DNA from: Streptomyces sp. NRRL S-87
GTDB taxonomy: Bacteria > Actinomycetota > Actinomycetes > Streptomycetales > Streptomycetaceae
Direction of reading: 5' to 3'
Assembly: GCF_000719335.1 (NCBI RefSeq)
Contig: NZ_JOGB01000003.1
Location: forward strand, 278,620 to 342,619
Length of the DNA stretch: 64,000 nucleotides
Part shown: positions 53,606 through 60,821 of the stretch, piece by piece
Numbering within the stretch: the stretch's first letter is position 1
Layout of the letters: each line of letters begins with the position of its first letter
Made by a program: the position numbers and the translations under genes
The notes under the pieces: generated by a model
The model's input: only the letters and a program-made list of their open reading frames with translations
Database searches by the model: none
What the model was told of the DNA's origin: nothing

Positions 53606-54948
53606 TGGACCGCACCGAGAACGCGGGCTACCAGGCCCTGTGGACCAGCCTGGTCCCGCCCTCCCAGCACGGCCGCGACGAACTGTGCGCCGTCAGCGCC
53701 GACGGCATGCGCATCCGCTTCCAGGACGGCCGCGAACTCCTCGACGGCGACAGCGGGTTGTGGAACGCCAACCTCGGCCACGGCAACACCGCCATCGCCG
53801 AGGCCGTCTCCAAGGCCCTCCACGAGGCCTCCTACCTCAGCATCTTCCGGTACGAGCACACGTACGCCCGCCGGGCCGCCGAGGCCCTCGTCGACCTGGC
53901 CGGCGCCGACCACTACGGCCGGGTGCTCTTCTCCACCTCCGGGGGCTCCGCCAACGACCTGGTCATGAAGACCGCCCGCCACTTCCACGCCCTGCGCGGG
54001 GACCACGCCCGCAAGCTGGTCGTCGGACTGCGCGGCAGCTACCACGGCCTGACGTACGGCTCCTTCTCCCTGACCGGCGAGAACCTCGGCCAGACCCTGT
54101 ACGGGGTCGACGGCCGCCTGGTCCGCCACGTGCACCCCAACGACCCCGCGGAGCTCCGCGCACTGCTCGGGCGCCACGGCGAACTGGTCGCCGCGGTCGT
54201 CGTCGAGCCGGTCCTGGGCAGCGGCGCGGTCCCCCTCGACGACGCCTACGTCGACACGCTCCTGGCGCTGCGCGACGAGTACGGCTTCCTCCTCGTGGCC
54301 GACGAGGTCGCCACCGGCTTCGGCCGCACCGGCGACATGTTCGCCTCGCAGCGCTGGAGCGGCCGCCCCGACCTCCTGGTCACCTCCAAGGGCCTGACCA
54401 ACGGCACCTGCGCGGCCTCCGCCGTGATCGTCGCCCGCTCGGTCGCCGACGCCTTCGAGGAGGCCGACGCGATGCTCACGCACGGCGAGACGCAGGCCGG
54501 CACCCCCGCCACCTGCGCCGCGATCCTCGCCACCATCGACGAGATGCGCCGCCTGGACGCGGTGGCCCGCGGCCGCCGGCTGGCCGAACGCCTCGAGGAC
54601 GAGCTCACCCAGCTGGTCTCCGGGCACGCCCTGATCGGCGCCACCACCGGCGTCGGGCTGTTCCGCTCCATCCGGGTGGTCACCGCCACCGGCGAGCCGC
54701 TGCCCCAGACCGAGGTCATGGGCCTGGTGGGCCGGATCCGCGAGGCGGGCGCCATCGTCCACCCCGGGGTCCACGGCGTCCAGCTGCTGCCCGCGCTGAC
54801 CTGCGGCGACGAGGACCTCGCCGAGCTGCTGCGGCGCGTCGTCGCCGGCATCGAGGCGCACGCCGCCGACCTGGCCCCGGCCGCGGACGACACGCCCCGC
54901 CCCGCTCCGGACCCGGACGACGCACCCGCGCTGGCCGGAGCCCGCTGA
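53605..54948 (+). CDS. mpaD: Daptide class III aminotransferase (MpaD-like)
   Basis: The 447-residue PLP enzyme of the class III (ornithine/GABA) aminotransferase family has the PLP-phosphate site STSGGSANDLVMK, the VVVEPVLGSG and LVADEVATGFGRTG motifs and PLP Lys262 in TSKGLTNGT. In daptide synthesis MpaD aminates the C-terminal ketone left by oxidative decarboxylation of Thr. The C-terminal 30 residues are Pro/Asp-rich and probably disordered. It overlaps mpaM and mpaC by one nucleotide each. Confidence 0.92.
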   Translation: MDRTENAGYQALWTSLVPPSQHGRDELCAVSADGMRIRFQDGRELLDGDSGLWNANLGHGNTAIAEAVSKALHEASYLSIFRYEHTYARRAAEALVDLAGADHYGRVLFSTSGGSANDLVMKTARHFHALRGDHARKLVVGLRGSYHGLTYGSFSLTGENLGQTLYGVDGRLVRHVHPNDPAELRALLGRHGELVAAVVVEPVLGSGAVPLDDAYVDTLLALRDEYGFLLVADEVATGFGRTGDMFASQRWSGRPDLLVTSKGLTNGTCAASAVIVARSVADAFEEADAMLTHGETQAGTPATCAAILATIDEMRRLDAVARGRRLAERLEDELTQLVSGHALIGATTGVGLFRSIRVVTATGEPLPQTEVMGLVGRIREAGAIVHPGVHGVQLLPALTCGDEDLAELLRRVVAGIEAHAADLAPAADDTPRPAPDPDDAPALAGAR

Positions 54949-56243
54949 TGAACCTGCCCTGGTCCGGTCGGACCCGCCTGCTGCTCGGCCCCGACGGGCT
55001 GGCCGACTGGCTCTCGTACGCACCCGTGGGGCGGGCCTCGGTGCTCGTCGACCCCGCCCTCACCGGCGCGCGGATCACCGGGCTCGTCGAGGACGGACTC
55101 GCCCGCGCCGGACACCTGGTGCGCCGCCTGGTCCCCGAGGGCCCCGGCGACGCCGCCGAGGTCCTGGACCTGGCCGCCCGTACCGCACGCTCCGAGCTGA
55201 TCGTCGCGATCGGCGGCGGGACCTGCGTCGACCGCGCCAAGCTGGCCCTGCTCGCCGGGGACAGCCCGGCGGCCGCGCAGGCCCTGACCACCCGCACCCG
55301 GTGCGGACTGCTCGCCCTGGACCAGGCGGTCCGGCGGGTACGGCCCCTGCTGGCCGTGCCCACCACCGTCGGCCCCGGGTCCGAGCTCAGCCGGGTGGCC
55401 TGCATGCCGCACCGCCAGGGCAAGCGCCTGGTCTCCGCCGAGGCGCTGACCCCGGACGCCGCCCTGCTGGACCCGGCGGCGACCGAGACCCTGCCGGCGG
55501 AGCTGATGGCCGAGGGCGTCCTGGAAGCCCTGTTCCGGACGGTCACCCCGTACGCGGGCGACCACAAGGAACTGCCCGTCGAGGACGCCTTCTGCGAGGC
55601 GGCCGCGACCCAACTGGCCGGCCTCGGCCACCGGGTGGCGGAGCTCCGCGCCGCGGGGCGGCCCCTCGACGCCGGGCTGCGGCTGGACGTCGCGCGGCTC
55701 AGCGGCCTGACCCACGCCCCCTGGATGCGCCTGGGCCGCAGCCCCTTCACCACCGAGGGCTGGATCATCGCCAACGAGCTCTCCACCGCCCTGGGCATCC
55801 GCAAGATGACCGCCGTCGCGGCCCTCCTGCCGCACCTGTGGCGGGCCGTCCTCGACGGGGACGAGCGCTACGGCTCGGCCGAGCGGCTGCACCGCATCTG
55901 GCAGCGCATCCGCGAGGGCCTGCCGTACGGGCTGCCCGCCGACCCGGCCGACGGCATCGCCGCACTGGTCGACGCCTGGCGGATCGGACGCCACGTCTCC
56001 GCCGACCCGGCACGGCTGGCGGCCGTCGCCCGGCAGACCACCCGGGCCTGGGGAGCCGGCCTGCCGATGCTCGGCGGGCTGCTGACCGCCGACGTCGAGG
56101 CGCTGCTCGTCCGGACCTGCACCACCACCCGCACCACCCGCACCACCGCGGCCCCGGCTTCCGACGCCCCCGCCGCACCGCGCACCGGGCCGGCGGCGCA
56201 GTACGCCACCGCCCGCCCCCTCACAGACTTCCGCGCCGCGTGA
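54948..56243 (+). CDS. mpaC: Daptide dehydrogenase/decarboxylase (MpaC-like, iron alcohol-dehydrogenase fold)
   Basis: The 431-residue protein has the fold of iron-containing alcohol dehydrogenases: GGGTCVDRAKLALLAG and PTTVGPGSELSRVA (NAD-binding half), and a helical half with GLTHAPWMRLGRSP. In daptide synthesis MpaC oxidises the C-terminal Thr, which then loses CO2 to give a ketone. Metal-ligand histidines of true group III dehydrogenases are only partly present. The C-terminal tail after residue 390 is Thr/Ala-rich. It stands before the precursor genes with a gap of 74 nt. The name MpaC follows my memory of the daptide system. Confidence 0.85.
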   Translation: MNLPWSGRTRLLLGPDGLADWLSYAPVGRASVLVDPALTGARITGLVEDGLARAGHLVRRLVPEGPGDAAEVLDLAARTARSELIVAIGGGTCVDRAKLALLAGDSPAAAQALTTRTRCGLLALDQAVRRVRPLLAVPTTVGPGSELSRVACMPHRQGKRLVSAEALTPDAALLDPAATETLPAELMAEGVLEALFRTVTPYAGDHKELPVEDAFCEAAATQLAGLGHRVAELRAAGRPLDAGLRLDVARLSGLTHAPWMRLGRSPFTTEGWIIANELSTALGIRKMTAVAALLPHLWRAVLDGDERYGSAERLHRIWQRIREGLPYGLPADPADGIAALVDAWRIGRHVSADPARLAAVARQTTRAWGAGLPMLGGLLTADVEALLVRTCTTTRTTRTTAAPASDAPAAPRTGPAAQYATARPLTDFRAA

Positions 56244-56317
56244 CGGCGCGGATCGGAGCCTCCGGCAGCCGCCGCGGCCCCCGTTCCACCCCAACCTCCG
56301 AGAAGAAGGAGTTCGCG

Positions 56318-56491
56318 ATGAGCGAGCAGTTCGAGAAGAACACCCCCGTCACCGCATCCGCCCCGGAGGAGGGCCTGGAGCTGGGTCTGCAGGAGCTGGA
56401 GGCCCTCGAGGCCCCGGGTTTCTGGACCGGCTTCTCCGCCGGCACGGCCATCAGCGGTGCGGCCATCGCCTCCGCCGCGATCGCCACCTGA
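56318..56491 (+). CDS. mpaA1: Daptide precursor 1
   Basis: The 57-residue peptide starts MSEQFEKNTP, contains the leader motif LELGLQELEALEAPG (residues about 20-34), and ends with a hydrophobic, Cys-free helix GFWTGFSAGTAISGAAIAS...IAT whose last residue is Thr. Thr at the end is the substrate for oxidative decarboxylation, amination and dimethylation. Core Ser/Thr: T37, S40, T43, S46, S52, T57 approx. AGAAGGAG precedes the ATG by 6 nt. Precursors 1 and 3 are near-identical except near the C-terminus. Confidence 0.92.
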   Translation: MSEQFEKNTPVTASAPEEGLELGLQELEALEAPGFWTGFSAGTAISGAAIASAAIAT

Positions 56492-56566
56492 GCCGCCCCC
56501 GGGCCGTCACGGCGCACCACCCCTGCACCACATCCCGTACCACATCCCGCACCCAAGGAGTTCGTG

Positions 56567-56872
56567 ATGAGCGAGCAGAACGTCGCGCAGCAGGCCGAGA
56601 CCTCGGTCGCCCCCGAGCAGGACCTGGAGCTGGGCCTGCAGGAGCTCGAGACCCAGAACGTCGCGCAGCAGGCCGAGACCTCGGTCGCCCCCGAGCAGGA
56701 CCTGGAGCTGGGCCTGCAGGAGCTCGAGACCGTCACGGCCTCGGACCCCGCGGACGGCCTCGAACTGGGCCTGCAGGAGCTGGAGGCCATGGAGGCCCCG
56801 GGCTTCTGGACCGGCTTCTCCGCCGCCGCCGGCGTCTCGGCCGTCGTCTCGGCCACGGCCGTCATCACCTGA
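56567..56872 (+). CDS. mpaA2: Daptide precursor 2 with duplicated leader
   Basis: The 101-residue precursor is 44 residues longer than its siblings because a 26-residue unit (QNVAQQAETSVAPEQD, then LELGLQELET) is repeated exactly at the DNA level (56576-56653 and 56654-56731). With the usual copy (GLELGLQELEAME), it has three recognition motifs and one core, APGFWTGFSAAAGVSAV and then VSATAVIT. It ends in Thr and has no Cys. The ATG at 56567 has AAGGAG at 6 nt; the GTG one codon earlier is too close. Confidence 0.92.
   Translation: MSEQNVAQQAETSVAPEQDLELGLQELETQNVAQQAETSVAPEQDLELGLQELETVTASDPADGLELGLQELEAMEAPGFWTGFSAAAGVSAVVSATAVIT
56576..56731 (+). repeat. Perfect 78-bp tandem duplication in precursor 2 leader
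   Basis: Two identical 78-bp units (56576-56653, 56654-56731), each coding for 26 residues with one LELGLQELE motif. No base differs, so the duplication is recent or kept by conversion. Confidence 0.97.
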
Positions 56873-56961
56873 GTCCGGACGACGGGCCCCGCGCCCGTCC
56901 GCCGGGCCGGCCCGACGCGCCGCCCCACTCACCCAAGACCCGTCACAGAAGGAAGTACGCC

Positions 56962-57135
56962 ATGAGCGAGCAGTTCGACAAGAAGACCGAGACCGCCGCC
57001 TCCAAGCCGGAGGAGGGCTTGGAGCTGGGTCTGCAGGAGCTGGAGGCCCTCGAGGCCCCCGGTTTCTGGACCGGCTTCTCCGCCGGTACGGCCATCAGCG
57101 CCGCCGGCATCGCCTCCGCCACGATCGTCACCTGA
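56962..57135 (+). CDS. mpaA3: Daptide precursor 3
   Basis: The 57-residue peptide reads MSEQFDKKTETAASKPEEG, LELGLQELEALEAPG, then a core GFWTGFSAGTAISAAGIAS and ATIVT. It ends in Thr, has no Cys and is a close copy of precursor 1. GAAGGAAG lies 7 nt before the ATG. It lies 89 nt after precursor 2, each precursor having its own ribosome site. Confidence 0.92.
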   Translation: MSEQFDKKTETAASKPEEGLELGLQELEALEAPGFWTGFSAGTAISAAGIASATIVT

Positions 57136-57202
57136 TCCACCCGCGGGGCACCTCCCGCAGCACGACCACGGGACACCCACCTCACGAGAAAGGACGGACG
57201 AC

Positions 57203-57382
57203 ATGAGCGAGAAGAACGTCGGCCACCGGGCCGAGACCGCCGTCGCCGCCCCCGAGCAGGACCTGGAGCTGGGCCTCCAGGAGCTCGAGGCCCTCGAGGC
57301 GCCGGGCTGGATCACCATCGGCGGGATCTCCGCGGGCGGAGCCGTCTCCGCCGCCGTCTCCGCCGCGGTGATCATCACCTGA
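57203..57382 (+). CDS. mpaA4: Daptide precursor 4, divergent core
   Basis: The 59-residue peptide has the leader MSEKNVGHRAETAVAAPEQD and LELGLQELEALEAPG, like precursor 2 upstream of the motif, and a different core GWITIGGISAGGAVSAAVSA then AVIIT. It ends in Thr and has no Cys. AAAGGACGGACGAC precedes the ATG. As the only one without FWTGFS, it may act as a partner peptide in a multi-component antimicrobial. Confidence 0.92.
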   Translation: MSEKNVGHRAETAVAAPEQDLELGLQELEALEAPGWITIGGISAGGAVSAAVSAAVIIT

Positions 57383-57517
57383 TCGGCGCGTCCGCACCCG
57401 CGGCAGGTCCGCCCGGCCCGTCCGTGCAGACCACCGCAGTCGAGTGAGCCGGGGCCCCCGGCCGGGACCTCCCGGCCGGGGCCCGGCCTCGGCACCCACA
57501 CCCGTCAAGGAGCCGTG

Positions 57518-58291
57518 ATGAGCACCACCCCGGCGATCTCCCTCACCGGACTCACCAAGAAGTTCAAGGACGTCACCGCCGTCGACGACGTCACCGTCGA
57601 CATCCGGGCGGGCCGCGTCACCGGACTCCTCGGCCGCAACGGCGCCGGGAAGACCACCACCATCCGCATGCTGCTGGGCCTGGCCCGCCCGACCTCGGGC
57701 AGCGCCACCGTCCTCGGCAGCCCGTACGGCGCCCTGCCCCGGGCCGCCCACCGCGTCGGCGTCGCCATGGACGCCATCGGCCCCGTCGTCGGTGCCACCG
57801 TCCGCGGCGAACTCCTCACCTGGGCCGCGTACCTGGGCCTGCCCCGGCACCGCCCCGACGAGGTCATCGGCCTCACCGGCCTGGCCGGTGCGGAGGACCG
57901 ACCGGTCTCCGGCTGCTCCACCGGCATGAAGCAGCGCCTGGCCCTGGCCACCGCCCTGCTCGCCGACCCCGAGGTCCTGATCCTCGACGAGCCGGCCAAC
58001 GGCCTCGACCCGGACGGCATCCGCTGGCTGCGCGACACGCTGCGCGCGCTGGCCGCCGAGGGCCGCACGGTGCTCGTCTCCAGCCACCAGCTGGCCGAGG
58101 TCGAGCAGACCGTCGACGACATCGTCGTCATCCAGCGCTCCCTGCGGTACGCCGGCCCGCTCGCGGAGCTCACCGACGGCGGCGCGCACCGCCTGGAGGA
58201 CCGCTTCTTCGACCTGGTCGACGCCGCCGACCGCGCCCCGCGCCCCCCGGCCGCGACCGCCGCACCCGAGAGGGACCTGATCCGTGCGTAA
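57518..58291 (+). CDS. ABC transporter ATP-binding protein, daptide export
   Basis: The 257-residue ATPase has Walker A GRNGAGKTT (near residue 39), signature CSTGMKQRLALA, Walker B VLILDEPANGLDPDG and switch His in VSSHQLAEVE. I use ATG 57518 (AAGGAG 5 nt before); a GTG one codon earlier is too close. Typical of BcrA-like exporters that give lantibiotic producers immunity. It overlaps the permease by 8 nt. Confidence 0.93.
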   Translation: MSTTPAISLTGLTKKFKDVTAVDDVTVDIRAGRVTGLLGRNGAGKTTTIRMLLGLARPTSGSATVLGSPYGALPRAAHRVGVAMDAIGPVVGATVRGELLTWAAYLGLPRHRPDEVIGLTGLAGAEDRPVSGCSTGMKQRLALATALLADPEVLILDEPANGLDPDGIRWLRDTLRALAAEGRTVLVSSHQLAEVEQTVDDIVVIQRSLRYAGPLAELTDGGAHRLEDRFFDLVDAADRAPRPPAATAAPERDLIRA

Positions 58292-59024
58292 CGTCATCCG
58301 CGGGGAGCTCCGCAAGGCCGTCACCGGCCGCCAGTGGTGGATCCTCCCCCTCGCCGGGACCTTCCTGTGCCTGCTGTCCACGTTCGGATTCGCGGCCGAG
58401 GGCCACAAGGCCGTCCTCGCCGGCGGGTCCGCACAGGACGTCACGAACGACATCGCCCGCTCCTGGATGATGATGTTCCTCTTCGCCTCCCTCTCCGGGG
58501 CGATCCTCGTCTCCCGCGAGTACGGCCACGGCACGATCGGCCGCTCCGTCCTCCTCGCCGGGTCCCGCACCCGGCTCCTGACCGCCAAGGTCGCGGTCGC
58601 CACCGCCGCCGGGGCGGTCTTCGGCCTGCTGGCCGCCGGACTCGGCGCCCTCGCGTGCGCCACCGCCGGACTGCCGTACGGCGACTCGCCCGCCTTCACC
58701 GGCGAGACCGGCCTGATCCTCGCCGGGGTGTTCGCCTGCTCCCTGCTGGCCGCCCCCTGGGGCGCCCTGGTCGGCTGGATGCTGCGCAACCAGGTCGCCG
58801 CGGTGGCCCTGCTGATCACCCTCACCCTCGTCGTCGACCCGGGCGTCCAGGCCCTCGCCCCCGATGTGGCGAAGTACCTGCTCACCATCGCGATGAGCGC
58901 CGTCTACCGCGACGCCAAGCCCGACCTGCTCCCCGTGCCCTGGGCCTTCGCCGCCATCGCCGGCTGGCTCACCGCCGCCTGGTTCGCCGCGCACCGCCTG
59001 GTGCGGACGCGCGACATCATCTGA
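58284..59024 (+). CDS. ABC transporter permease, daptide export/immunity
   Basis: The 246-residue protein has six membrane helices, begins with GTG 58284 (MRNVIRGELRKAVTGRQWW), and shows the ABC-2 group features SREYGHGTIGRSVLLA between helices 2 and 3. With the ATPase it forms a BcrAB/NisFE-like exporter. Since only one exporter is present in the cluster, it may serve both secretion and self-protection. Confidence 0.92.
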   Translation: MRNVIRGELRKAVTGRQWWILPLAGTFLCLLSTFGFAAEGHKAVLAGGSAQDVTNDIARSWMMMFLFASLSGAILVSREYGHGTIGRSVLLAGSRTRLLTAKVAVATAAGAVFGLLAAGLGALACATAGLPYGDSPAFTGETGLILAGVFACSLLAAPWGALVGWMLRNQVAAVALLITLTLVVDPGVQALAPDVAKYLLTIAMSAVYRDAKPDLLPVPWAFAAIAGWLTAAWFAAHRLVRTRDII

Positions 59025-59044
59025 AGCCCGAAGGTGCCGACTCC

Positions 59045-60694
59045 ATGCCCGTACTCACCCTCCCCAAGAAGCCCCCGACCGCCACCGGGCCCGACCTCGA
59101 GTTCCCCCGCACCTCCGGGTCCGTCGAGGTCCACGAGCCGACCGAGCCGGACGCCCCCTGGGTCGTCCAGCGCGGCGAGGCCCAGCACTTCCGCGTCGGA
59201 GCCGACCTCGGCCGCCTGATCCGCGCCCTCGACGGCAGCCGCGACCACGAGCAGCTCGCCCACGTCCTGGGCGACCCCTGGACCTCCGGCGACATCGACA
59301 CCGCCGTCCGGCAGCTCGCCGACAGCCGCCTGCTCGACGACGGCACCCCGCCCCGCAAGGTCCGCCGGATCAAGCTGGTGCCGCCGGCCACCATCCAGTT
59401 CACGGTGCTGCGCCCCGACCGGGTGCTCCAGCGGATGCTCCCGCTGATCCGGCTGCTGGCCCACCGCTCGGTCTCCGCGGCCGCCACGGCCGTGGCACTC
59501 GGCGGCCTGCTGGCCCTCGCGGTCTGCGCCCCGCAGCTGGGCGACGCGGTCTCGCGGCCGATGGAGATGTCCGCGTACCTCGCCGTGCTGTTCGGCGTCA
59601 TCGGCACCACCGCGGTCCACGAGTTCGCGCACGGCGCGGTCCTCACCCACCACGGCGGGCGCCCCACCCGCATGGGCTTCATGCTCTTCTACATGTCCCC
59701 GGCGTTCTTCTGCGACGTCTCGGACGGCTGGCGGCTGGGCAAGGCCAAGCACCGCGTGCAGATCGCGCTGGCCGGCGTGTTCGTCCAGGCCGTCGCGGCC
59801 GGCGCCGCCGCCGTCGCCGCCCTGTTCACCGGATCCGGGAGCGGACTGCGCGAGCCCCTGCTGGTCTTCGCGCTCACCACGTACATCACCTGCGCGGTGA
59901 ACCTGCTCCCGCTGGTCAAGCTCGACGGCTACATCGCCCTGATGAGCCACCTGGACATCTCGCACCTGCGCGAGAAGGCCATGACCGACGCGCTGTGCGC
60001 CCTGTCGAAGTTCGCCTTCGGCGGCCGCTACCGCCGCGAACTGCCCGACAAGCCCTGGGCGGTCGCCTACGGCTTCGCCTGCATGCTCTTCCCGCTCTAC
60101 CTCGTCGGTACGGCGCTCACCCTGTGGTCCGGCATGCTCCAGCGGCTCGGGGTCACGGGTGCCGTGTGCTTCGCCCTCGGCCTGGGCTACCTGCTCTTCC
60201 GGGTCGGCAAGGGCTGGTACAAGCTCGCCGTCACCGCGAAGCTCTCGGGCGCGAACCCGTACCGGATCCTCGGCGTCTGCATGGCCACCGCCGCCCTCCT
60301 GGGGGCCGCCGCCACCGGCATCACCGTGCCCGCCACGGTCTCGGCCGGCTACACCGTCGCCGCCGACGGCTCGGTCAGCCTGGTCGTACCGGAGGGCGCC
60401 GGCGGCCGCCTCCTCAAGGAGGGCGCCCACGTCCAGCTGCGCCGCAACGGCCTGCTGTCCCGGCCGCCGCTGACCACCGGCCGCCTGACCTCCTCGACCT
60501 CCACCCCGCAGAAGGCCCCGCTGTCCGCGCTGGTCCCGGTGTCCGGCGGATCCGACCTGCTGCCGGTGCGCGGCTACCCGCTGAGCGTGGCCGCCGTGCC
60601 CGCCGAGAGGTCGGGGGTCGCGGAGGTGGACGCCGGGTCCCACCCGCTGTGGAAGTGGCTGGCCGTCACCTACCTGACGCCGGTCCTCCCGTAG
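59045..60694 (+). CDS. mpaP: Intramembrane metalloprotease, daptide leader peptidase (MpaP-like)
   Basis: The 549-residue membrane protein has an N-terminal cytosolic domain (about residues 20-120, an RRE-like winged form with DHEQLAHVLGDPWTSGD), then a site-2-protease/M50 core: TTAVHEFAHGAVL with His192, Glu193, His196, and the second motif LLPLVKLDGYIALMS with the metal-binding Asp. About eight membrane helices follow, and a C-terminal beta-rich extension after residue 435 on the outside. In daptide clusters this protease removes the leader. The start is ATG 59045; the frame upstream belongs to the permease region. Confidence 0.88.
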   Translation: MPVLTLPKKPPTATGPDLEFPRTSGSVEVHEPTEPDAPWVVQRGEAQHFRVGADLGRLIRALDGSRDHEQLAHVLGDPWTSGDIDTAVRQLADSRLLDDGTPPRKVRRIKLVPPATIQFTVLRPDRVLQRMLPLIRLLAHRSVSAAATAVALGGLLALAVCAPQLGDAVSRPMEMSAYLAVLFGVIGTTAVHEFAHGAVLTHHGGRPTRMGFMLFYMSPAFFCDVSDGWRLGKAKHRVQIALAGVFVQAVAAGAAAVAALFTGSGSGLREPLLVFALTTYITCAVNLLPLVKLDGYIALMSHLDISHLREKAMTDALCALSKFAFGGRYRRELPDKPWAVAYGFACMLFPLYLVGTALTLWSGMLQRLGVTGAVCFALGLGYLLFRVGKGWYKLAVTAKLSGANPYRILGVCMATAALLGAAATGITVPATVSAGYTVAADGSVSLVVPEGAGGRLLKEGAHVQLRRNGLLSRPPLTTGRLTSSTSTPQKAPLSALVPVSGGSDLLPVRGYPLSVAAVPAERSGVAEVDAGSHPLWKWLAVTYLTPVLP

Positions 60695-60821
60695 GGGCGT
60701 CCGCCCCGGGCCTGCGCCTTCGGCGTCGCGTCGGCCGGGCTGCCGGCCGGTCATCCGGCCGGCTCCCCAGCCGCCGCGGCGCGCCCCACCCGTCCCATCC
60801 GACCGGAGCCTGGAGACCGCC

